A stretch of DNA of 64,000 bases. It comes from Paragorgia papillata (Eukaryota; Cnidaria; Anthozoa; Scleralcyonacea; Coralliidae). The notes below the pieces were generated by a model that was not told the origin of the DNA, made no database searches, and saw only the letters and a list, made by a program, of their open reading frames with translations. This document shows, piece by piece, positions 35,835 through 44,433 of the stretch; within the stretch, counting starts at the first letter, position 1; each line of letters begins with the position of its first letter. The stretch spans positions 496,001 to 560,000 of the forward strand of contig JAWNZC010000111.1 in NCBI GenBank assembly GCA_035771165.1, read 5' to 3'. The position numbers and the translations under genes were made by a program.

Positions 35835-36068
35835 ATTGAACTATGTACGCTCCTTCACTTCGGTGTTGTTGAGCACTCTGTGAAGTTGCCGTGGGTACCT
35901 ATTAGCGATAATGCAACGCTCACTACCCTTGTGGAAGTTTGAGCACTCTGGGCCCATGCGCACTTCACGCTATCTGAATGTATTTCACCGATGCTGTCCC
36001 ACATGCGGTTGTCGCCGACGATCGCATGTGTATAAGTAATTGATGAAATTCATTCAGATTGTTCCAAG

Positions 36069-36111
36069 CTACACTGATGAGCTGTTGTACAGCGAAACAC
36101 CGTGTCTGTAG
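36069..36111 (+). ncRNA. Hammerhead ribozyme, retrozyme monomer 4
   Basis: Appears identical to the monomer 1 ribozyme; all core bases and helices are kept. Confidence 0.92.
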
Positions 36112-36345
36112 ATTGAACTATGTACGCTCCTTCACTTCGGTGTTGTTGAGCACTCTGTGAAGTTGCCGTGGGTACCTATTAGCGATAATGCAACGCTCAC
36201 TACCCTTGTGGAAGTTTGAGCACTCTGGGCCCATGCGCACTTCACGCTATCTGAATGTATTTCACCGATGCTGTCCCACATGCGGTTGTCGCCGACGATC
36301 GCATGTGTATAAGTAATTGATGAAATTCATTCAGATTGTTCCAAG

Positions 36346-36387
36346 CTACACTGATGAGCTGTTTACAGCGAAACACCGTGTCTGTAG
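36346..36387 (+). ncRNA. Hammerhead ribozyme, truncated retrozyme monomer 5
   Basis: As monomer 1 but one base shorter in loop II. That may weaken the loop I-loop II contact, while the catalytic core is intact. Confidence 0.88.
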
Positions 36388-36391
36388 ATTG

Positions 36392-36396
<5 letters not shown>

Positions 36397-36432
<36 letters not shown>

Positions 36433-36600
36433 TATATTATATTATATTATATTATATTATATTATATTATATTATATATATTATATATATTATATATATT
36501 ATATATATTATATATATTATATATATTATATATATTATATATATTATATATATTATATATATTATATATATTATATATTATATATTATATATTATATATT
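36397..36600. repeat. TA-based compound microsatellite
   Basis: (TA)n passes into ATATT pentamers, then TATATATTAT decamers. It borders the retrozyme array on the right. Confidence 0.95.
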
Positions 36601-36732
36601 CTGATTTTGGGGCAAGAAGAAGGAAAAAAGCAAGTCAGCTGACGTGATCTGACGTGACCATGCGTCTGTCCTCTAATAGATCATGGCCAACAACCAATGA
36701 AAACACGCATAGCAACCAGGGTATTGTATAAT

Positions 36733-36866
36733 ATATTACATTATGTTATGTTATGTTATGTTATGTTATGCTATGCCATGCTATGCTATGCTACGCTACG
36801 CTATGCTATGCTATGCTATGCTATGCTATGCTATGCTATGCTATGTTATGTTATGTTATGTTATAT
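36733..36866. repeat. (TATGT/TATGC)n pentanucleotide microsatellite
   Basis: About 27 units. TATGT units flank a block of TATGC units with TACGC and TGCCA variants. The Met/Leu/Cys/Tyr-rich open frame across it is an artefact. Confidence 0.93.
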
Positions 36867-36944
36867 AAGTGAGGAAATGTTAGAGTGCTCAATACCATAT
36901 ATAGATAGAGCAAAATACAAAGTATGAAGTATAGTTTACCTTAA

Positions 36945-36992
36945 AGTCTTTGCTACCAGAGGTTTCACCCTAAACGGGATCATCAGGCGACT
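36945..36992 (-). ncRNA. Hammerhead-like motif, PLE pair B left end
   Basis: On -: helix I AGTCGC, core CTGATGA, helix II CCC/GGG with a GTTTA loop, core GAAAC, short helix III, GTA, then GCAAAGACT. Helix I pairs as GC/GC plus AGTC/GACT with an asymmetric bulge. The core is complete. Confidence 0.72.
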
Positions 36993-37577
36993 GAAAAATA
37001 TCAGTTAGTGGGCTGCTTAAATGCGTTTGTTGGGGCGTTGGTGTGGGCGTCGAAACGTCCGGCGCATTCCTTTGGAGCGTGGGTGTGGGCGTCGAAACGT
37101 TGCGCGCATTCCTTTGATTGTTTAGGTTGTTGATCCGAAATCTGTTTTTGTGCCGACAGGTCGAAACTATTTCTGATCTTTTGTTTAGTAAAAATTGTTT
37201 GTCTGCCTTCATGATGAAAAGTTTTTCGTCCAAACATAAATTGCATCTTTTTTATCCTCCCGTGTAAGAAATTGAGTGTTTTAGTATAGACCAGGTTATG
37301 TCGAAACTTTGTTTTTTTTCTTTTAGATTCCAAATGTATTTCGAAAGTTCCATCTCATTTGAATACTTTTTATTCTGGAAAGATTTAGTATGGTTACGAT
37401 ATCGCTCTTTAAATGTACTTGCTGTCATGCCAATGTATTGCTTAGTGATGTTCGTGTTGCTTATGGAAATAGATGCCTTGTATACTATGTTGTTTGTCAT
37501 GCATTGCCCACGTAGGGGGCAATTGTCCTTAATCCTGCAATTGCAACTGCTTGTAACTATGCTTTTCCTGATTGTGC
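36970..37577 (-). pseudogene. PLE GIY-YIG endonuclease, pair B left arm (interrupted by copia)
   Basis: The minus-strand reading covers the GIY-YIG core (NIVYKASI, KQYIGMTASTFKERYRNH), ELSKYIWNLKEK, then a frame change near 37250-37265 at the KRCNL motif, the conserved C-terminal part (LFIMKADKQFLLNKRSEI) and a Thr/Pro-rich tail. The upstream part resumes at 42134 beyond the copia element. The arm is 5'-truncated, frame-broken and inactive. Confidence 0.8.
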
Positions 37578-37786
37578 GTGTTGATATATTATAGTATTCA
37601 AGTATTAACTGGTATATATATTGATATTTAGGGACATATAGGTACATTTAGTGAAACGGACACGTGATCAAAACGTATATCGAACGTTTTATGTTGTTGT
37701 TTCCTTTTAATGCCGAGCTAAGCAGATTATGTATAAGCGAACTTTTTATTCAATAAATACGCTATAAACCATAAACGTTAACAGGT
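37578..37786 (+). repeat. copia 5' LTR
   Basis: TG...CA ends. It contains an AATAAA-like signal (CAATAAATACGC) near its end and differs from the 3' LTR by a 2-bp indel and a few substitutions. Confidence 0.92.
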
Positions 37787-37801
37787 TATGGGCCCAGGAT
37801 A
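37787..37801 (+). promoter_or_regulatory. copia primer-binding site, initiator tRNA-Met half type
   Basis: GGTTATGGGCCCAG is complementary to the anticodon-stem region of initiator tRNA-Met, the half-tRNA priming mode established for Drosophila copia. Confidence 0.85.
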
Positions 37802-38965
37802 TTGAAGATGGACAGTCATACAGTAAAGTGGCTTAGTTTCAGTGGAAATGCTGAGGATTATCCAGCATGGAGCACGAAATTTACAGCTTTTATACAAACA
37901 AAAGGGCTATTCAAATCGTTACTTGGTAAGGAAGTTATACCAGCAGAAATCGCTCCGTTAAGCCCCGAAGCGACGGCTCAACAAACAACAGAATGGGAGG
38001 CTAAAGTACAGCAACGAAACAAAGAAATTGAAGCAATTAACGAGCGAAATAACAGCGTTTGGTGTCATATTGCGTTGGCGCTAGACAAAACAAGTTTGAT
38101 GTATATTCGACATGATTGTTTATACCCAGACGGAACTGGCGATGGCGCGAAAGCATGGCGTTCATTACAGCAACGTTATTCGAATGTAGAAAAGCCAACC
38201 GTGGTTAGTTTAGTGAGACAACTATCGCGTTTGCAGCTCAGAGAAGAAGAGAAACTACACGAATATTTTATACGATCTCAAGAACTTATGTCTAGACTTG
38301 CAGATGCTGGCGAGAAAATGTCAGAGACACTTTTCAACGCATTAGTAATCAATGGACTTCCAGAGAAATACGAACATTTCGTTGTTCAAGAAAGTTTCAA
38401 TCCAGCGTCGACATTTAACGAACTGAGAACCCGTCTACAAAATTACGAGGACAGTCGTATACAGAGAAAGCAAGTGGAAGTTGATTCGTCAGTGGCAATG
38501 CACTCGCTAAACAGACAAGGTGGAAACAAAACACCATCGCAACCCAAAGCTTGCTACGCTTGTGGAAATACAGGACACTTCGCAAGGCAATGTAACAAAA
38601 GAAGCACAGCAACATGCTCCAAATGTAACAAAAGAGGACATTTAGCAAAAGCATGTAGAGACAAACCAAAGAGAAAAGATGAAAATGCGGTGTCATCTTA
38701 TTCAGAATGCTTCGTCAGTCCTTTACAAGAAGAAAGCATTAGCACAGAAATGGCAAGTCACATGATTGTGGACACTGGTTGCACAGACCACATTGTAAAC
38801 CAGAAGACCCTATTTAGAAATCTACGCACTGCAAATGAGAAGAGCGTAAGAGATCCCAAAGGAAACCTCACAGCAGTTGAAGGAATCGGTGATGTGCCAA
38901 TAACAGTTCAGTTAAAGAACGGAAAGATGGCAGAACTGACTGAGAAATGTTTTGTATGTGCCTAA
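37802..38965 (+). pseudogene. copia gag and protease part
   Basis: Residues 1-250 form a Gag of the copia type (WSTKFTAFIQTKGLF, VSLVRQLSRLQL). Two CCHC zinc knuckles follow (CYACGNTGHFARQC and CSKCNKRGHLAKAC). The protease active site is IVDTGCTDHIVN. The frame ends at 38965 and the polyprotein continues from about 38950 in the next frame (VPNYKVNLLSV), so a small indel interrupts it. Confidence 0.9.
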
Positions 38966-40823
38966 CTATAAAGTCAACCTTCTGTCTGTGAACAAAGCAG
39001 TCAATGTTGGTCACAAGTTCATCTTTAACGAAAGCAAAGAAAGAATGGTGTTGAATAATGGACGTGAAATTAACTTAAGAAAAGACACTGGCCTGTTCTT
39101 CTTGAAAGTTAAGTATCAGAATTTAGTCAATCAACCCACCTGCAACGAAACCAAACAAAGCATCAAAGGAGACACCAATTTATGGCATAAGCGTCTCGGG
39201 CATCTCAGCAAAACCGATGTAAAGCGTACCATTGGTTGTGAAGGCGACACAAAAGAAGCGTGTGAGACGTGCGCAATGGGAAAACAAGCAAGCCAACCTG
39301 TACCAAAAAAGGTGGAAAATAAGGTGAAGAAAGCTCTTGAATTTGTCTATTCGGACATCCTCGGTCCTTTTGAAGTAGCTAGTCTAAGCGGGTCCAGATA
39401 TGCAGTGACATTCATCGATGAATACACCAAGTATGCAGCTGTAAAGTACATGAGCAAGAAGTCGCAAGTTCTCGACAAATTCAAAGAATATGTTGCCGAA
39501 ACTGGAACACCTAGAACATTACGAACAGATAATGGTGCAGAGTACACCTCACATCAGTTTAAAGAGTTCTGCAGAGACTCAAAGATAAAGCAAGAGTTTA
39601 CAGTTCCTGAAACACCACAGCAAAATGGAGTCGCAGAGCGCTTCAATCGCACCTTAGCAGAAATGGGACGGTGTTTACTTATACAAGCGAAGCTCCCGAA
39701 GAAATATTGGGTCCGAGCGTTAGATACCGCTGTACACATTCGAAATCTCACCATGAGTGCAAGTAGCAATCAAGGAAAGAGTCCCTTCGAGCTTTTCACA
39801 GGGAAAACAGCTAGAAGAAATCACTTCAGAGTATTCGGATGCACAGCTTACGTGAAGAAGAGAAAAGTCAAGATACGAAAGCTGGATCCCAGATCTGTGA
39901 AAGCGAAGTTCATTGGCTACGACAGCAACAGTACAGCGTACATATTACAAGAGCTCACCACAAAGAAGATAATCAAAGCACGCAATGTGATTTTCAAAGA
40001 GAACGAAATTCAACCATTCTCCCCTAAAGAAGAATCCTGTCAAGAAGAAGAGTCAATTGTAGAGAATCCAAACCTACATCCCGACAACGAATGTTCTAAT
40101 GAACCAACCAAGGAGAAACCGGTCGTAGATGAAGTGGGGGAAATCGCAGAAGAAGTTCCAAATGCACCAGTCCAGCCACAAGATGGAGATGAAGCTGAAG
40201 ATAATGAAGAAGCAGAACCACTTCCAAGAGCAAACAGAAACAGACGACCTCCTGAAAGATATGGCAATTCTTATACTTTCTTCAACGCAACCGAACAAGA
40301 AGAAGAAACCGTTACAGACCCGAAAACGTACAGAGAAGCTGTAAAGTCAACAAAAGCCAAGTACTGGAAAGAAGCAATGCAAGCAGAGGTTGAATCACTA
40401 GAATACAATAACACTTGGACACTTGTTGACAAACCGAAAGATAAGAAAGTGTTACCTGGAAAATGGGTATACAGCGTTAAATACGATGCAGACGGTCAAG
40501 TAGACAAGTATAAAGCTCGGTACGTGGCGAAAGGTTTCGCGCAAGTCGAAGGCTTAGATTTCTTTGAAACGTATGCACCAACATGCAAGCCAGAGACATT
40601 CAGAACCTTGTTAGCAGTTGCAGCACAGAAAGATCCACATCTCGGTCAAATGGATGTAAAATCAGCGTATCTTCACTCACCAATCAAAGAAGAAATCTAT
40701 CTGGAACAACCCGAAGGTTTTACCAAGCGAGAAGAAAACGGACAGACTTTAGTGTGCAAATCAAACAAGTCAATTTACGGTCTTAAACAAGCAAAGCAGC
40801 AAAGAATTGGTACGAATCCTTAG
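38952..40823 (+). pseudogene. copia integrase and N-terminal reverse transcriptase part
   Basis: The integrase zinc domain (HKRLGHLS with CETCAMGKQ) is followed by the DDE core: DILGPF, TDNGAEY and QNGVAERFNRT supply Asp, Asp and Glu. A Glu-rich linker follows, then RT (KWVYSVKYDADG, KARYVAKGFAQ, QMDVKSAYLHSPI, SIYGLKQ). A frameshift near 40790-40800 in an AAGCA-rich stretch ends the frame at 40823. Confidence 0.9.
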
Positions 40824-40879
40824 CAAATCTACTTATCAAGAATGGATACCAACGAAGTCGCAACGACTACTGTCTTTTC

Positions 40880-41869
40880 GTGAGGAAAGAAAAGGACGGA
40901 ACGTTTTCGTATATACTAGTATGGATCGACGATATGATAATCGCAGGAGCACCTGAGGTTGTTAATGGCATCAAATCGATGTTGGAAAAGAATTTCAAGA
41001 TGGATGATCGTGGAGAATTGCACTGGTTCCTGGGAATGCCAATTCTACGATCTGGAGACAAGATCACCGTAGATCAAGAGAAGTATATCGAGAACGTCCT
41101 TGATCAGTTCAACATGAGCAATTGCAAACCTGTGGCTACACCTGGAGAAGTAAACCTCAAGTTAGTGAAGAACAGTGATGAGCAGCAATTAGTTGACGAG
41201 AAGTTATATCGAAGTTTGGTTGGATCCCTTCTGTATATTGGGAAACAAACTCGACCTGACATTCTTAACGTAGTCAATCAGCTATCAAGGTTCTTTGACA
41301 AGCCCGATACCTCACATTGGAAAGCAGCAAAGCACGTCTTAAGATATCTAAAGGGAACAATCGGTCTACGATTGACTTTCGTTAAGAACTCCAACATGAA
41401 GCTTATCGGTGATGCAGATGCAGACTGGAGCGGTGATCTCGATGATCGAAAGTCCACAACTGGCCACTATTTCAAATTCGAAGGAAATGGCGCAGCTATA
41501 AGTTGGGAAGTAAAGAAACAAGCGACAGTCGCGTTATCATCAACAGAAGCTGAATATCAAGCTATGGCAGCGGCAGTTCAAGAAGCAATTTATCTTAGAT
41601 CAGTAATGAAAGATTTTGGTTATCCGGTGAAAGAGCCAACCCAAATCGGAGAAGATAACCAATCGTGTATCAAGATGTGTCACAACCCAGTTATGCACCA
41701 GAGATCGAAACATATCGACACGAAGCTACATTTTATCAGAGAAAGAGTAGAAAACGGAGAAGTCGGAATTCATTACATTCCAACGGACGATATGACAGCG
41801 GATATATTGACCAAGTCTTTACCACGTGTTAAAGTTGAAAAACATCGTTGTGTTTTATTGGGTAACTGA
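40880..41869 (+). pseudogene. copia reverse transcriptase C-terminus and RNase H
   Basis: The frame is open upstream from about 40795. It has the active-site box VWIDDMIIAG, LHWFLGMPI, then RNase H with GDADADWSGDLDDRKSTTGH, ALSSTEAEYQAM and the C-terminal KHIDTKLHFIRE. It ends 63 bp before the 3' LTR. Confidence 0.9.
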
Positions 41870-41932
41870 ACTAACTGAAGCATGAGAACAGACTCATCAT
41901 AGTGACTACAAATCTGAGTCTGAGTGGGGGTG

Positions 41933-42133
41933 TTGATATATTATAGTATTCAAGTATACTGGTATATATATTGATATTTAGGGACATATAGGTACATTTA
42001 GTGAAACGGACACGTGATCAAAACGTATATCGAACGTTTTATGTTGTTGTTTCCTTTTAATGCCGAGCTAAGCAGATTATGTATAAGCGAACTTTTTCTT
42101 CAATAAATACGCTATAAACCATAAAAGTTAACA
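41933..42133 (+). repeat. copia 3' LTR
   Basis: Near copy of 37578-37786, preceded by a GAGTGGGGG purine tract and followed by the target duplication GTGCG. Confidence 0.92.
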
Positions 42134-42439
42134 GTGCGTGAATTATGTTTCGTGATAATAGACTTGACGTTGTTCATGCAACTATAGCTAATCTTGACTG
42201 TGTTTCTGTTAAAAAGTTTGTGAAGCTTGTGTCCTGGTGGAAAGTCCTTGTCAATAAGGCTAAGAAAGCTGCGTCCTATGTTTGTTTTCACATTTTTGTT
42301 AAATGGAGGGTTAAACCAGATGATATTGCGGTGTCTATTTCTGCGTGTTTGTTGTGGTGCTTCTTGTGTGTAGTTTAGCTCATGGTTGAAATTGCTGCGC
42401 CTTAATACATTTTGGTAAATTGGTGCGGTTTCATGGAAT

Positions 42440-43300
42440 GTCCGCTACACACAAGAAGCACCACAGGAAACACGCAGAAATAGACACCGAAATATCATCT
42501 GGTTTAACCCTCCATTTAACAAAAATGTCAAAACAAACATAGGACGCAGCTTTCTTAGCCTTATTGACAAGCACTTTCCACCAGGACACAAGCTTCACAA
42601 ACTTTTTAACAGAAACACAGTCAAGATTAGCTATAGTTGCATGAACAACGTCAAGTCTATTATCACGAAACATAATTCACGCACAATCAGGAAAAGCAAG
42701 CCACTAAGCATAGTTACAAGCAGTTGCAATTGCAGGATTAAGGACAATTGCCCCCTACGTGGGCAATGCATGACAAACAACATAGTATACAAGGAATCTA
42801 TTTCCATAAACAACACGAACATCACTAAGCAATACATTGGCATGACAGCAAGTACATTTAAACAGCGATATCGTAACCATACTAAATCTTTCCAGAATAA
42901 AAAGTATTCAAATGAGACGGAACTTTCGAAATACATTTGGAATCTAAAAGAAAAAAAACAAAGTTTCGACATAACCTGGTCTATACTAAAACACTCAATT
43001 TCTTACACGGGAGGATCAAAAAGATGCAATTTATGTTTGGACGAAAAACTTTTCATCATGAAGGCAGACAAACAATTTTTACGAAACAAAAGATCAGAAA
43101 TAGTTTCGACCTGTCGGCAGAAAAACAGATTTCGGATCAACAACCTAAACAATCAAAGGAATGCGCGCAACGTTTCGACGCCCACACCCACGCTCCAATG
43201 GAATGCGCCGGACGTTTCGACGCACACACCCACGCGCCAACCAACGCATTTAAGCAGCCCACTAACCGATATTTTTCAGTCGCCTGTTGATCCCGTTTAG
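42440..43300 (+). pseudogene. PLE GIY-YIG endonuclease, pair B right arm
   Basis: The plus-strand frame from 42641 reads CNCRIKDNCPLRGQC, then the GIY-YIG core (NIVYKESI, KQYIGMTASTFKQRYRNH), ELSKYIWNLKEK, SKRCNLCLDEKLFIMKA and a Thr/Pro-rich tail ending in DIFQSP. The sequence upstream to 42440 resembles the linker between RT and endonuclease but is broken by stops. The Cys-rich CxC...C segment ahead of the GIY-YIG core is typical of PLE endonucleases. No RT is present. Confidence 0.83.
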
Positions 43301-43325
43301 GGTGAAACCTCTGGTAGCGAAGACT
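43278..43325 (+). ncRNA. Hammerhead-like motif, PLE pair B right end (core mutated)
   Basis: Same layout as the left end, with good helix I (CGC/GCG and AGT/ACT) and helix II (CCC/GGG). The core reads CTGTTGA instead of CTGANGA, which changes the invariant A6, so it is probably inactive. Confidence 0.65.
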
Positions 43326-43350
43326 TTAAGGTAAACTATACTTCATACTT

Positions 43351-43351
<1 letters not shown>

Positions 43352-43395
<44 letters not shown>

Positions 43396-43437
43396 CATAT
43401 ATATATATAACATATATATATATATATATATATATAA
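43352..43437. repeat. TA microsatellite
   Basis: (TA)n with ACATATATA interruptions, between PLE pair B and a solitary retrozyme fragment. Confidence 0.93.
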
Positions 43438-43556
43438 CATGCGGTTGTCACCGACGAGCGCATGTGTATAAGTAATTGATGAAATTCATTCAGATTGTTC
43501 CAAGCTACACTGATGAGCTGTTGTACAGCGAAACACCGTGTCTGTAGATTGAACTA
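43438..43556 (+). repeat. Solitary retrozyme fragment with hammerhead
   Basis: About 119 bp matching the ribozyme-bearing part of the 277-bp monomer, with a few substitutions (GTCACCGACGAGCGC), flanked on both sides by TA repeats. It ends at the same point (TTGAACTAT) as the fifth monomer of the main array. Confidence 0.88.
43505..43547 (+). ncRNA. Hammerhead ribozyme, solitary retrozyme fragment
   Basis: Core CTGATGA and GAAAC, helices I (CTACA/TGTAG) and II (GCTGT/ACAGC) and the GTC cleavage triplet are all intact and identical to the array ribozymes. Confidence 0.9.
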
Positions 43557-43614
43557 TCTATATATATATATATATATATATATACTATAAGTGGGCTTAC
43601 CTCAAATGTTGATA

Positions 43615-43655
43615 GTCGCTACTGTCAGTTTCACGCTGGGCGATCTTCAGGCGCT
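43615..43655 (-). ncRNA. Hammerhead motif, PLE pair C left end
   Basis: On -: AGCGC, core CTGAAGA, helix II CGC/GCG, core GAAAC, short helix III, GTA, GCGAC. Helix I pairs over three bases at least. All invariant core bases are present. Confidence 0.72.
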
Positions 43656-43754
43656 GTCTTAAATAGGTTGAGTTGCTTACGTCATTGCTAATATCGATTA
43701 CTCAGTTTTTTAATTAAAAAATATCGATATACCGAAATATACAGTGTGTGCCGC

Positions 43755-43866
43755 TGGTGCGCTACCTACATTCCTACCTTTGTTCTTGCCTACACCTACG
43801 TTCTTTATTTCTGATTTTTTGTTAGGTGTAGGCAAGAACAAAGGTAGGAATGTAGGTAGCGCACCA
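43755..43866. repeat. 43-bp perfect inverted repeat with 26-base loop
   Basis: 43755-43797 (starting TGGTGCGCTACC) is the exact reverse complement of 43824-43866. It marks the centre of PLE pair C and would form a long hairpin in either strand. Confidence 0.9.
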
Positions 43867-43985
43867 TCAACACACACACCGCCATCAACCCACACACCCA
43901 GAAGCGTGCCATCAACCCACACACCCATTAGCAATGACGTAAGCAACTCAACCTATTTAAGACAGCGACGAATCGAAAATCTTCA

Positions 43986-44025
43986 GCCGCCTGAAGACCG
44001 CCCAGCGTGAAACTGACAGTAGCGA
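43986..44025 (+). ncRNA. Hammerhead motif, PLE pair C right end
   Basis: GCCGC, core CTGAAGA, helix II with CGC/GCG, core GAAAC, GTA, GCGAC. Helix I is short (three pairs), but the core is complete. Confidence 0.7.
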
Positions 44026-44234
44026 CCATCAACATTTGAGGTAAGCCCACTTATAGTATACGATAAACACTTCATAATTCGTTAAAAGATGTAGTTCAAC
44101 ATGTTTCCCTTCATTTCCGTATAAAAGCTTTAAATATAATTATATAAATGAATAATTAATGTCGTGACGGTCGCTGTTGAATATTCAATCGATCGGTAAT
44201 CCATGCAGGCCAAATGGGAGGTCAAAAACAAAGA

Positions 44235-44316
44235 GGAACCATGGTGTAGCGTTTAATAATATACGGAGCTTGCCTCTCATCGCTGTGACCCGGGTTCGAT
44301 TCCCGCGTGGACTGCA
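44235..44316 (+). repeat. tRNA-like sequence, probable SINE head
   Basis: The B-box-like GGTTCGATTCC sits inside a T-arm-like CGGG...CCCG stem, and TGGTGTAGCG about 40 bases upstream is A-box-like. No acceptor stem closes it, so a functional tRNA is unlikely. It is better explained as a tRNA-derived SINE fragment just upstream of the PHD-transposase gene. Confidence 0.45.
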
Positions 44317-44433
44317 GGGTGTGATTTTTCTCTGTTCTAGTCGTGTTTGGGGTCCTGTCTCATGTGATGGTAGGCAATGTATTTTCTGTACATTTGTTGC
44401 ATGTATATTGATGCTTTTTTTTCTGGATGTCAG

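Larger units (their letters stand above)
35110..36397 (+). repeat. Retrozyme-like tandem array of 277-bp monomers, each with a hammerhead ribozyme
   Basis: Monomer starts fall at 35110, 35387, 35664, 35941 and 36218, a spacing of exactly 277 bp. The first lacks about ten bases at its left TA boundary, and the last stops at about 36397 in a TA repeat after 180 bp. Copies look identical by eye except for a one-base deletion in the ribozyme loop of the fifth. Each monomer has a type I hammerhead, a palindromic GCGATCGTCGGCG-type segment (CGCCGACGATCGCATG) and two copies of TTGAGCACTCT. There is no open frame of note. Tandem non-coding repeats with hammerheads are the hallmark of metazoan retrozymes, which are transcribed, self-cleave to monomers and are found as circular RNAs. 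Mobilisation by a partner element is inference. Confidence 0.88.
37578..42133 (+). mobile_element. Ty1/copia LTR retrotransposon, full length, frame-broken
   Basis: Two LTRs of about 200-210 bp (37578-37786 and 41933-42133; TGTTGATATA to GTTAACA) with a few small differences. A primer-binding site (GGTTATGGGCCCAG) follows the left LTR. It matches the internal part of initiator tRNA-Met, as in Drosophila copia. A purine-rich tract (GAGTGGGGG) precedes the right LTR. The 5-bp duplication GTGCG (37573-37577 and 42134-42138) marks insertion into the left arm of PLE pair B. The gag-pol reading is split into three open frames by two frameshifts. Confidence 0.93.
36930..43345. mobile_element. Head-to-head pair of PLE copies (pair B), split by a copia element
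   Basis: The left arm is on - (42380-42134 and 37577-36930 once the copia insertion is removed). The right arm is on + (about 42440-43345). Both encode the same GIY-YIG endonuclease region and end in hammerhead-like motifs. The arms meet around 42381-42440, where a CACACAAGAAGCACCAC-type segment is inverted. Neither arm shows the reverse transcriptase motifs, so both are 5'-truncated. Confidence 0.85.
43590..44056. mobile_element. Head-to-head pair of PLE 3' ends (pair C)
   Basis: Inverted ends GTGGGCTTACCTCAAATGTTG and its complement lie at 43591 and about 44054, each with a hammerhead-like motif just inside. The right arm (+) encodes a PLE-like C-terminal tail with THTP repeats (about 43830-44010) resembling that of pair B. 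A perfect 43-bp inverted repeat sits in the middle. The endonuclease core has been lost. Confidence 0.78.

Noticed and set aside
35110..36397. CRISPR array interpretation of the regular 277-bp repeats
   Set aside because: There are no short repeats separated by unique spacers; the whole unit is conserved and contains a ribozyme. The genome is eukaryotic.
36317..36927. Frames over the pentanucleotide and TA repeats near 36.3-36.9 kb
   Set aside because: Low-complexity translations of microsatellites.
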